Origin: Dipteris shenzhenensis
Taxonomy: Eukaryota; Polypodiophyta; Polypodiopsida; Gleicheniales
Strand: one strand, 5' to 3'
Assembly (NCBI GenBank): GCA_047967505.1
Contig: CM106541.1
DNA length: 64,000 nucleotides
The notes beneath the pieces are model-generated. The model was not told the origin of the DNA. It saw only the letters and a list, made by a program, of their open reading frames with translations, and did not search any database. Each line of letters begins with the position of its first letter. The first letter of the stretch is position 1. This document shows, one piece after another, positions 35,164 through 45,129 of the stretch. Position numbers and translations under genes: made by a program.

Positions 35164-35766
35164 TCAAGGTGGTTCAGCATAGAAGAATTTAAGGCGATAC
35201 TCATTGGTGCATTCGGGTATCACCATGCCGTCAACATCCTCAAGCTGATAGGTTCCATTCGTGACATTCATATACATCCTTATGGAGGCCTGGCAAAAAG
35301 TAACCAATCTCTGCTTCTGTTGTGGAGTTAACCCTTGAGGAAACATGCCTTCTTCCACATATGACTGAACATCTTGTAGTTTTGGCCATCCACAAGGAAC
35401 CACCCCCCAATCTTGTACTACAATGGCCTGAGTGGCTAACTCATCTGCCCTTTGATTTTCTTTTCTGTTTATATGAACAAACTTGCAAAAATCAAATTGA
35501 CTACATAGTGCCATAGCCTTTTAATTAAGCTCCTTTAAATGAGGACTTTTTGTCTTGTAATGCCCTTGCATTTGCTTTATAATAAGCTGAGAATTTCCTC
35601 TTACTTCCAATTCTTTAACTGACTTTGAAGACAACCCTCCAAACCAAGAATCAAAGCAGTATACTCAGCTGCATTGTTAGTTGTGATACCTGGAAGCTCT
35701 TTTCCTCTTGCCCATACTTCTTGATCTTCAAAATTCATCAAGACCATCCCCCCGGCTCCTTGTTGG
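35164..35766 (-). pseudogene. RNase H domain fragment of the TGTGAC gypsy family
   Basis: Starting near 35766, the minus strand reads 'QGAGGMVLMNFEDQEVW', 'ELPGITTNNAAEYTALILG' and 'LEGCLQSQ'. After a damaged stretch it continues 'CKFVHINRKENQRADELATQ'. This is the order of a type I RNase H of the kind found as the extra RNase H in plant gypsy elements: a GxG strand, the TNNxAEYxAL helix and the hxxReeNxxADxLA end. The middle segment that should hold the DSxL catalytic aspartate is broken by stops. The domain lies just before the polypurine tract, so it is the last pol domain retained. Confidence 0.72.
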
Positions 35767-35770
35767 GCGG

Positions 35771-36243
35771 AAGGACTCTGAAAATATTGAGAAAGTCAAG
35801 AGTCTTCCCACATGGAGTCCATAGGGACCCTCTCTTTTCCATATGTCCACATCCTCCTTATTCCACATAGGAATTCTAGAAGGATTTCCCTTGACTCCAC
35901 ACTCCTCCACATGCCTTCCACATGCTTGGCTTGTGATCTCTCTTATATTATTGGAACACATGGACATGAGCCCACCTCTTTATATGACTCACTCTTCCTA
36001 TTTTCTAAAAACCCCATAATATCCCATACACAAATAACTCTCACCCCATACCAAGGTATTTATCATTCATACACATGGTATTTACCATGATCCATTGCAC
36101 GCATCCTCTCAATACCATACAATATCTTAGAAAATAGAAATAAGTGACAGATGCTAGGCTATCACTTGATACTCAAACTCTTATCAAACATAGAAGAAAA
36201 CAATACCAATGCCAAATAAAAAATATTAATTTTTAGCGTCACA
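35771..36243 (-). repeat. Truncated 5' LTR of the deleted gypsy
   Basis: These 473 bases match the plus-strand right end of the full LTR (about 34640-35112) nearly base for base. They end in TTTTAGCGTCACA at 36243. The left edge at 35771 is the internal deletion junction with RNase H sequence. Confidence 0.88.
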
Positions 36244-38332
36244 ATACTGTAAACGCTATATTCTGCTATAGTCTGGGCATTTAAATTACTATAAACCACA
36301 CAAACTTCGAGTTTCTTATTTTTCTTAAGTACCATCACAATAGGAAAAAGCAGGCCTTGCTTTTTGACTTGCTTGGCATAGGTTGTGTTCATTCTATACC
36401 TCAGTTGCTTGATAGGTTTGGCATTAGGGATCTAGGGGATTCTATGTTGGCAAATTTCTACTAGAATTCTTTCAAATCTCTATAGCTACATGCACAAACA
36501 TCCCTATATTGCATGAAGAGATCCTTAATTTCTTCCAAATACTCAACCACAAGGATAATTTTTAAATGTCAGTTTCATTAAGAAGTGAGACTTTTATATT
36601 GGTGTCAAAAGTTTATATGCCCTAATAAAAGTAAATGTTTGAAAAATTCACTAGAATTTGAAACTCTTATGCAAAAAAATTTAAAGTTTCGCAAGGATTT
36701 ATATCTTTTTCTTCTAAATAAAAAAACATATAATAATATACTATGTTCTATCAATATTTTGAAACTGAAAACACTAGATCAATAAACTTTTGCTACATTT
36801 TTATACTAATATATACAACTAATGACCACAATTTTGGACTCTTGTTTTGATCCCATATTTAGTTCCTGAGTTTTCTTTAGAAGCAATTGATCAAAGCCTA
36901 ACCAAGTAATTATGAGTTGAGGCTCAGCAAATTTCTCTTCCTCAACTACATCTTCAGTGAAATTGCTGGGATAGAAGTGCTATTTTGTAGCAATATTTTG
37001 TTTTAGATGAGTAGGTAGTTGGAATATGTCAAGCTCTTCGACAGGTAAGATATGAAGACCCATAAGCCAAGTCTCTACATCTTCTGGAAACTAATCCTAA
37101 AATTCAAGGTCTTGAGGTCTACAAATCTTGGGCAAATACTTTGATTAGTTAAAATCTTGATTCCTTTATATCTAGTTTTGATTGTCATTAACTCGGTTTC
37201 CCAATCATGCAACACGTTGGCACTTTTTAATGAGGGTCTTCCTAGCAATTAGGGATCTGAATTCTCTTCCATGGGGATAACAAAAAAAATCATTATATAA
37301 TGATTTCCACCAATAGAACAACATTAGAAAGCATACCTATAGGTTCCAAAGGTTGCTAATGATCTACTCCTGGGAGTGGTGGTGAGACTGAGAAATCAAC
37401 AATGTGTGAAGTGAAGGTAGGAGATCCCATTGTATAGTCAACTACACCCATTCTAACTCAAAATGGAGATGGCTTCATGTTCTTCAACTATGACTTATTC
37501 ACCACAACTGCAAAAATAATATTTACTCCAGAACACAATCTGCAATGACTCTTGAAACCTTTTTCTTTTAGGTTTTAATAGTATTCACAGGGACTTGGTC
37601 AACTACCATTGGGGTATCAATGACAAGAATCCTAACCAGTGAACCTGTAGTCTTGATAGTGGGTTCTTCAATTTGAAGTTGTTGTAATACAAAATCCTTG
37701 CAATAAGGTGCAATCTTGAGTAGCTCTACTCTAGTGAGACAGCCTTCATTTGTTTGAAACTTAGCCATAATTTTGCGATCTCAAGACTCGTATGCCCTTC
37801 GAAACTCAAGATTTCCTTAGTCTGACTTGTTGAGGCCTTTGTCAAGTTGTTTGCTAGTGGCACCTTACTTAGATTATAAGGTAGATCTACCATTGGAGCT
37901 TTCTTCTTCAATTACTGAGAGTGATTCAAGAGGTAATCCACTTTTGTTCCTTCCAATTGAGATCACCCATATCCTTTGTTCATTAGTGGCTTGCTGTAGC
38001 TAGCGAATCACTACATGGGCATTGACTAAACTTGGAAGCTTGGCTAGAATTGCTTGGCATACCAAGTCTAACTCTCATCTTTTCCCGTTGCTTTGGAGCA
38101 ATGTCAAATGTTCTTGCCACTACAAAGGGCATTCAGCCTTTGTATAGTTAGCATTACAAAAGTAACAACACATTTGTGAAGGTCCTTGATTTTGTCCTTT
38201 CCAAACTTGCACTTACCCTTTTCCTACTTGGTTTTGGTGATTGTGCTTCCTTATTCTTGGACTCAAGCTCAGCTTGATTCACTTTTGGTGCTTCAATTTT
38301 AGCATACTAAGAAGTAGACTCATCAGGTTCGT
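36244..38332 (-). pseudogene. Gypsy G1, 5' half: gag knuckle, protease, RT start
   Basis: From right to left on the minus strand, a zinc-knuckle relic 'CYFCNANYTKAECPL' (near 38170-38120; histidine replaced by tyrosine) is followed by unrecognised linker. Then comes the protease end 'LLGRPSLKSANVLHDWETEL' near 37250-37190 (family form LLGRPWL), and the RT start 'YAKQVKK', 'FPIVMVLKKNKKLEVCVVY', 'SNLNAQTIAEYSVYS' at 36390-36250. The protease active-site DTG is not visible. The copy B dispersed repeat (36575-36780) interrupts the spacer. A copia LTR at 38333 cuts off the upstream gag. Confidence 0.72.
36575..36780. repeat. Dispersed repeat, copy B (copy A at 4375)
   Basis: See the copy at 4375-4540. 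Here the block lies between the G1 protease and RT regions, which suggests that it inserted into G1. I found no clear terminal repeats. Confidence 0.6.
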
Positions 38333-38704
38333 TGTTGAAATAAATCCCTCAACATTTTGTCCTGTAGTTATCTTTCTATGTCCTTTAGCACTTGTTATAA
38401 AATTTCTCTCCTAAATCAGTTTTATTTTAGTAACCCATTTCTATTGATGTATATATGATATATGCATGCATATGTATATGGATGGTATATGGGTATAGAG
38501 AGAGATAACCCACATGAGGTGTCATCTTTAAAGCTTATGTAAAAATAGAGCTAGGTGGGATTCCTTGTATATAGAGATGGAGTGTAGTAGAGATAAAAGA
38601 CTTTATATGAAGCTCTCTTCCCCCATAATGTAAAGGAAAGCCTTATGATCATTGTCTTATGTATAAGGATATCCCCTGGTATCTTCATTTTGGTATCAAA
38701 TCCA
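38333..38704 (+). mobile_element. Copia-type 5' LTR with primer site, inserted in G1
   Basis: The candidate LTR runs from TGTTGAAATAAATCCC at 38333 to CCTGGTATCTTCA at 38687. It is followed by 'ttt' and TGGTATCAAATCC (38691-38703), which matches the initiator-Met site TGGTATCAGAGC with two changes. No gag domain is recognisable downstream beyond a possible 'NENEDLNAWL' start near 38715. It interrupts the G1 gag region in the opposite orientation. Confidence 0.55.
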
Positions 38705-38872
38705 TAGACCTTTGAATGAGAATGAGGACTTGAATGCTTGGCTTGGAGGGTGACATTTCACGAGTTGAGTTGGTGGTGTCTGGTACTTTTCTTCATCGAG
38801 TATAAGTACATGAGAGTAGTTGGGTAAAAAATAAGGAGGGAAAAATATTATGACAGTGTAGGTCAATGGGCG

Positions 38873-39058
38873 AATCTTTCCCTATATAGAGTTATAAATA
38901 TTAGCCCTACTACCACTTTTAGGGTGAATTTATCAAATTTGAGGCTCTAAAAATTGGCCCACCTTTATTTTTGGGCTAATTTATCAAATTTAAATCTTTG
39001 AATATTAGCCCAACCAACTTGGGAAAACCTCTAAATTAGCCCTTGGGCTAAAATTCGC
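38873..39058. mobile_element. Inverted-repeat element, MITE-like
   Basis: The left end is GGCGAATCTTTCCC and the reverse complement of the right end is GGCGAATTTTAGCCC. Inside, an about 51-bp unit with '(t/c)aatttatcaaattt' and 'ttagccca/ttggccca' is tandemly repeated. Outside, 'aaaaaataagg' on the left mirrors 'cttattttttcc' on the right, so the true ends may lie further out with an internal insertion on the left side. I saw no convincing target duplication. Confidence 0.45.
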
Positions 39059-39089
39059 CTCTTATTTTTTCCTTAGAGAGTAGGTTCCC

Positions 39090-41085
39090 AAAGATTCATT
39101 TGAGATAAAGGAGTGCAAATTTGTTGCAAGTCTCTTGAACCTTAGAGGATGGAGAGTAGACAAGACATAGGATGAGAGAGAAGAAATAGAAGCCAGACAC
39201 ATTTGGCTTTACACATAGTTGCAACCTAGTGTTGGAAGATTAGTTGTACACTGAGAACAATGGTAATGAAACCAAAAAAAGATGATGAAGTGGAAGACCA
39301 GCAAGAATCGTGTTGAAACTTTAGGGACTAAGATAAAAGGATTGAGAATAGGAATACCTTCCAAGAAAAGGGCACCTTTAGACAAGGAAGTGAAGATGGG
39401 ATTCATTTACCTCCACTTGAACTCTTCTCATATACTTCATGGTCAACATGTATCATGTCACGAGCTATTGTGATAGGTTTACACTACCAAGAGAATAGCT
39501 TCATCCGTTAGTGAAAGTATTGTGGTGTAAGTGTGCAAGGGGATTCATCTACCAGGTCCATTTCAACCACTTGCCCAGCAATGCCCAGCTTTCAAAAGGG
39601 CTTTCCACCTCTCTGCACAAACCCATGGAGAGTATCTTATAGCTAGTCTATGTGAATAGGGGTCTTAGCACATCTCACACTGTTAGAGTCCACATTCTCA
39701 CTTCTAGATATGAGAGTAACTCTATGGCATATGAACTCAATCAATAATTGTTACTCTATTGCATGTGAACTCAATACTACAAGTGAGAAGATTGGCTTGC
39801 TTTGTTGAAGATTTTGGTCCGAGGATTTCATGAGCTTTGGGATTGTGTCACTTTACAAAGGAGTATAGAGTTTGTGAGCTATGAGCTATGACAGAAAAAG
39901 CCAGGCTATGATAGCAAGAGCCAACAAGCCAAACCTCCCGTAAATGAGTTATGAGTCTCTTGAACAATGGGGTCAGTTTCATGTTTCTTAATTGAGGCAT
40001 AATTTAATGCTCCATAAACTTTGTTTACAAGGCTTTGAGACTGAAGACATTTAAGAGTACTACAGTGAATGTAAGTTGCATTTGTGGGCTCTATTTCCCC
40101 CCGAAATTGTCATATTACATAATCTAAAAAGTTGAGATTAGGAAATGAAGAAGACAAAGCGTGAAAGAGCCCTTAATCAAATATTCCTTGTGAACTTTAT
40201 TCATAAGTGTGTTGAGTGTATTAATCTTGTTCTTGATAGCAAATAGTGTGGCACCCCATAAAGGAGAGTTCATGTGCAATTCATTGTTCTTATTCAAGAG
40301 AGAAGGGCAATCATTGCCTACCATTCTCAATGGACAAGTAAGATGCTATTTCCTCTAAGTGAGCATAGATTGTGATTTCATTTATTGCAAAATTGGCATA
40401 GTATCCATGTGTGTCATGGTGGAAGAATTTGCCATTGGGGGTAGAATTTGCTTCTAGGAATTTGCTCAAAAAATCAAAGAATTATGCCTTGAAGTAAGGC
40501 TATGCATGATACCGGATTTGTGAATGCCTGGTTTGGTGAAGTGTGATGCATAAGAACATTTGAAACAAGTTTTTTCTAGTAACTTGGGATTTGGAAAGTG
40601 AAGATAGTTTGAGCTCCTCAGAGGGTTTCTCAGATACTGATATAGGAGACCTCGATCTACATTTTGAAGATGTGCTAGACTTGGCCATGGTTAATTGAGA
40701 GGATGAGCATTAATCTCACAATGAAGATTCTAGTGATGCTTTAATTGATTAAGAAATGGAGAACAACATTGATCTAATATATGTTGCAATGTGAAAACAT
40801 TTCACTTTGAATTGAATTTTGCATGGTTTAGCAAGGATGAATATCGACACTGTGTGTTTTTCTAGAGGTTTTTTTGACTGAAATAGTTACACTAATATAT
40901 GTGCTACTTGCATTAGAGAACACTAATATTAACACTAATATGGAAGAAAATATAGACGTTATGACTTTTTGGTTGTAATATCGATGAAGAGCTTCTTGGC
41001 CAAAAAACTAAGTAATAAGCATCGAAAAAAAGAATCATAAAAGGAGTTAATGGTAGTAGTGCTACTCTCAAGCCTACTATTAACT
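39090..41085. other. No recognised gene or domain
   Basis: About 2 kb between the MITE-like element and gypsy G2. Frames are short. It may be the rest of the copia insertion or a decayed element, but no motif supports either. Confidence 0.45.
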
Positions 41086-41289
41086 AGGTGTTAACACACT
41101 ACACCTGTAGCATCATGCTCCTCTCTCCCATCACTGGAGCCAAAGAAATTCCAAGCGCTTGTAGGTCTATAAGGACATAGTATCGAGAAACAACATAGAA
41201 GGGCCTCATGGATTGAGATGCATCACCATCTGACCAAACCCAGTGCCTTTTGAGATTTACACCCTAATCCTTTAACCAATAGTGATGGT

Positions 41290-42480
41290 GCAACATAAAG
41301 CAATGTTGTACAAAATGTGTATCATAGTACTTGTCATCAGAGACATAGAAGTGGGTCTCTTTATGAATCTTGTTCTCCCCCTCAATCTTAATGTGTGGAT
41401 ATGTTATGTGGACAAGTATAGTGACTTACACCAAAGAGAGAGCTTGTTGCTCCATTTCTTCATACCTTGTTTCCACATCTGTAAGCTGTCGACTGGCATA
41501 ATAGATGGGTTGCATTCTACATGCCTCTCCTTTCTGTAGCAATACAACATGAACTGAATGCAAAGATACACTTGGATTTACATAAAAGTCTTGAAACTAA
41601 TCAGCGGGCTTCCATATTGGGCCCTTACTCATGGCCTCCTTAAGTTGCTGGAAAGACTCTTGTTGCTCCACACCCCATTGGAAAGAAACTCCTTTTCTTG
41701 TCAACAAGTTCATGGGATACACTATCTCTATAAAATCATCACAAAAGCATTGATAATACTTACTCTTTCCTAGAATTCTGCGAACACCAGTGACACTCTC
41801 AAGACTTGGCAATGCCATTATTGCTTGAACCTTGTCAGGATCCATTTGCAGGCCTTATTCAAACACAATATGCCCCAACAAGGCTACTTTTATTTGAGCC
41901 AAATGACACTTGCTAGGATTTAGACACCCTTTTGCTTCATCAATCCTAGCTAAGGCCATCTTTAACTTCTCCATGTGATCTATGCGCTGAGAATAAATGC
42001 AAAAATCATCCAAAAACACCCTTATGAACTTTCCTAAGTAAGGCTCCAGGACTTGACTCATGAACCTTTGAAATGTAGCTGGTGCATTGGTCAACCCAAA
42101 AGGCATCACGCTGTAAGCAAAAACTCCTCAAGGTGTGACAAATGATGTTTTCTTTTGATCTTCCTCCCGAATACGAATTTGAAAGTACCCAGAATACCCA
42201 TCACATATAGAATACATCTCATGCCCTGCTACTTGGTCTAGTATTTCATCTTGGAATGGCAAAGGAAAATGATCCCTCTTAGTGCATGCATTCAAAGGAT
42301 GAAAGTCCACACAAACCCACCACTTATTTCCTTTCTTTGGTGTGACAACTACAGGAGATATCCATTCTGAATCATCAACAGGAAAGATGAATCCCGCCTC
42401 AAGTAGTTGTGTTACCTCTTTCTTTAGTGCCTCAGCTTGGATCACCCCCAATCACCTTAAGCGTTGCACAACTGGCTTGC
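41290..42480 (-). pseudogene. G2 reverse transcriptase and RNase H start
   Basis: From 42451 the minus strand gives 'EVTQLLEAGFIFPV', 'ISPVVVTPKKGNKWWVCVDF' and 'ICDGYSGYFQIRI', then a TGA where the family has tryptophan (near 42128; 'TP*GVF'). It continues 'MPFGLTNAPATFQRFM' and 'FIRVFLDDFCIYS', so the LDD catalytic pair is kept. After 41855 come 'HIVFE', 'ILGKSKYYQCF' and 'FQWGVEQQESFQQLK'. In a shifted frame 'QPIYYASRQLTDVE' and 'YEEMEQQALSLV' mark the RNase H start (41580-41330). The expected RNase H aspartate is asparagine ('YVNPS'). At least two stops and two frameshifts make it inactive. Confidence 0.85.
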
Positions 42481-42583
42481 TTTCTGGCTTCAACTCAATC
42501 TTGTGCTCCATAAGAGAGACTGGTCGAACCTGTGAATAGCTTGTTGCAAAGAGACATGGAAAATCATCTAACATATCCAAGTA

Positions 42584-43285
42584 CTAGAGCTTCTCACTAC
42601 CCAATAGAGAATCACCAAGAAGCTCTTCATTGCGTTGACGTCGTTTAGTGTGCTCCACATCCTCCACATGAAGTGTCTCTACAGGATCTTCTTGCACCAC
42701 CACCTTGTTCCTTCTTGACGCATCCCAATCAGCACCAAGACAAAGACCAAAGGCCACTCCTTCCACCTCACCCTCTGAGTTGGACTCCTCGGAGCTACAC
42801 CCTATCTCTTCTTCTTCATCGGTTAAGTCAGAGTTTGCACTCTCTAATGTTGAAGACTCCTCCTTGACAACTTCCTTTTTGTGGCTTCTGATGTTGTAGT
42901 GCACCTTCTTATCATTTCCTTGCAAAATCAATTCTCCAGTATCCCAATTTTGAATAGCCTTCACCTTGTGTAGCCAAGGCCTCCCCAAAATCAATGGATA
43001 GGCACGTGCATTTGGCTTGGAAGGGATCACCTGAAAAGAAGTCGGCACAGAAATTCCACATACATCCACTTCTAGATTCTTCACAACTCCCAAGTATTAA
43101 CCCTAGTGTTGTTAGCCAATTTGATGCGATAAGGAGAGGTAGTAGTAGAGTATTTTAAATCAGCATCTATCATGGTCTTCTCACTCATGACATTAATCGA
43201 TGCACCTCCATCAATGTACACATTAGAACTCAGTTGACCATCAATGATCGCATCAACCACAGGTACATCATCACCAACATCTATA
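42584..43285 (-). pseudogene. G2 aspartic protease
   Basis: The active-site region reads 'VYIDGGASINVMS' at about 43225, so the usual D-S/T-G is D-G-G. 'TSPYRIKLANNTRV' follows. After a frameshift near 43095, the 169-codon frame gives 'GVVKNLEVDVCGISVPTSFQV' in two blocks and 'YPLILGRPWLHKVKAIQNW', the typical LLGRPWL end. It then runs into an acidic linker ('DLTDEEEEIGCSSEESN') before RT. DGG at the active site and the frameshift indicate loss of activity. Confidence 0.78.
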
Positions 43286-43683
43286 TCTACCTTTTAAACA
43301 ACAGGGATGGAACTTTTCTTCTTTTGCTTCTTTGACACTCTTGTTCTTGTTAGCTTTCCCCATTCCTTCCATAGTTTTGGAGACAAAGCAAGTAATTGAC
43401 CAAAGGTGATATGAGCTTCCTTTTCTTTAAGGTCGGACAACAAGTCATAGCTTCCAATTCCTTGTCCTAAAGGAAAGTCTGACTGGCTAATTCTCCTTAT
43501 AGATGCCTTCTTTTTCTTACTACGATGTTCCTCTCCCTGATGTTCCTCATCTACTTCTTCCTTGCTTTCTTCTTCTTCTTTTGCTTTACCATGCCCCCGT
43601 TTAGCCATCATTACCTCTCTTTCCTCATCCCTTGAAGAACCTTCTAACAAGGATACTTGTTTTTCTTCTTTCTTTCTCAATCT

Positions 43684-45005
43684 AGGACACTCAAGGCAAT
43701 AGTGACCTTTTTCATTACATTCATAGCAAGTGACCCCACTCTTCTCTTGAGGCCTATCTTCACTCTTTGGTGTTCTAGGTTGTCATGCATTAACCAAATG
43801 CAATTTCAAATCAGCAAACTCTGCCATCAATTGGGAGATATTATGATCTAACTCAGAGGACTTTGGTACCTGAGGAGTGCCCATTACCTCTACCTTAGAA
43901 GTTGAAGCTGTTGAAGACACAAAAGAGGATTCGATCTTTAGAGAAGCTTCTTTCTTGGTCGCAATGTGAAGTGCCTCCATGTATGTTGTTGGATCTTTAC
44001 TCATTACTTTTGAGTGAAGACGAGGCTCCAAAGCCATAACAAATTTGCTCATCTTTAAGTGCTCCATCCCTGAGAGACTTTGAGGGGCTGATGATGCAGA
44101 TGCCACAACTCGCAAAGTTGCCCTTTCATACTTTGTCCATAAAGTTTCATATCGGATTGCCAATGCAGAGACTAACTCACCCTCTCCTTGATAGAACCGG
44201 TCCAACTGCAACATCAAAGCATTTGGCGACTCCACTGCCCCAAATCTCTGCTTCATTGCTACCACCACTTGGTCCCAGTCCTCCTTGGTAGAGTCTAGCA
44301 AGGTCTTATGCCAACTCAAGGCTACACCTTCAAGAAAATCAGGCAAAATCCCTGCACGATCCTTCATGGACCATTCAGAAAGCCAACATCCTCGAACAAA
44401 ATCTCAAAGATAAGACTTTGGCTCTTCCCCTTGGATCCCTTGCAACACTGGAATTCTCACCATGATGAAACACAAAAAGGAAACACCAAAATCCAAATAA
44501 TATCCCAAACAAGATCCCATATAGCCTTAGTATACCAAGACCAACTTATTATGCATAACCACTTGTTGAAAACCCTCCACAATGTGATCCTCAACAAAAT
44601 TTTCAAAAATAAGTGGCCAACCAGCACCATGAAAACATTGTGTATACATGCATTCTAGAATCACCCTTCTCACAATAGGAAGTGCACATAAAATCTTTAA
44701 GATATTGTACTCCATCATTTGCATAGCAAAAGAAGTTGAAAGCATTGAGAATCACCACTCCATTGTTATAGTCAAAACTACCCAAAGACTCAACTCTTCT
44801 TCACACCAAGCTGCCAGTGCATGGAACAATCCCCAATCTATCATCGTGTATGCTGCCAGAATTGTCGATTCACCAACATATTCAACAGTGCAAACATAAA
44901 GGATATGATCATGATGACCGTGCGAATAGCTTGAGCATCACCTTCACAATCTTCAAGTTCTCTTAAATGGGCTGCAATCTCTTCTAATGGAGTTCTTCCA
45001 GGCAT
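43684..45005 (-). pseudogene. G2 gag with intact zinc knuckle
   Basis: Gag may start at the ATG complementary to 45003-45005 ('MPGRTPLEEIAAHLRELEDC'). A second block from 44463 reads 'MVRIPVLQGIQGEEP'. The core (44367-43783) has 'LEGVALSWHKTLLDSTKEDW', 'VVVAMKQRFG' and 'MSKFVMALEPRLHSKVM', the pattern of plant gypsy capsid domains (retrotrans_gag). The knuckle 'CYECNEKGHYCLEC' at 43727-43684 is a complete CX2CX4HX4C. A lysine/glutamate-rich tail follows to about 43294. Stops near 44400 and 43785 break the frame. Confidence 0.8.
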
Positions 45006-45106
45006 CTTCTTTATCTCATAAAAAACACATGCCTATACTAGGAATAACATGTAATCAAGTACACCCAATACCATTTAGTAAGGTGGGATGAATCCAATAC
45101 CAAACG

Positions 45107-45124
45107 TACCCGACGTCTCCACCA
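45107..45124 (-). other. G2 primer binding site, alanine-tRNA-like
   Basis: On the minus strand, TGGTGGAGACGTCGGGTA lies five bases inside the LTR end. Its complement ends CTCCACCA, as do plant tRNA-Ala 3' ends recalled from memory (TGGTGGAGATGCCGGGTA as the expected site, 16 of 18 matching, both differences transitions). Most plant gypsy elements use other tRNAs, so this is a useful family marker. Confidence 0.6.
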
Positions 45125-45129
45125 AATGA

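Larger units (their letters stand above)
33229..36243 (-). mobile_element. Internally deleted gypsy inserted in G1
   Basis: On the minus strand the order is: 5' LTR fragment (36243 to 35771), RNase H fragment (35766-35164), polypurine tract, full 3' LTR (35112-33229). A deletion runs from inside the 5' LTR to the RNase H and removes gag and the rest of pol. It splits G1's reverse transcriptase between 33228 and 36244, where the G1 reading resumes. The flanks ACACT (33225-33229, the final T shared with the LTR's first base) and ATACT (36244-36248) agree at 4 of 5 positions and may be the aged target duplication. Confidence 0.78.
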
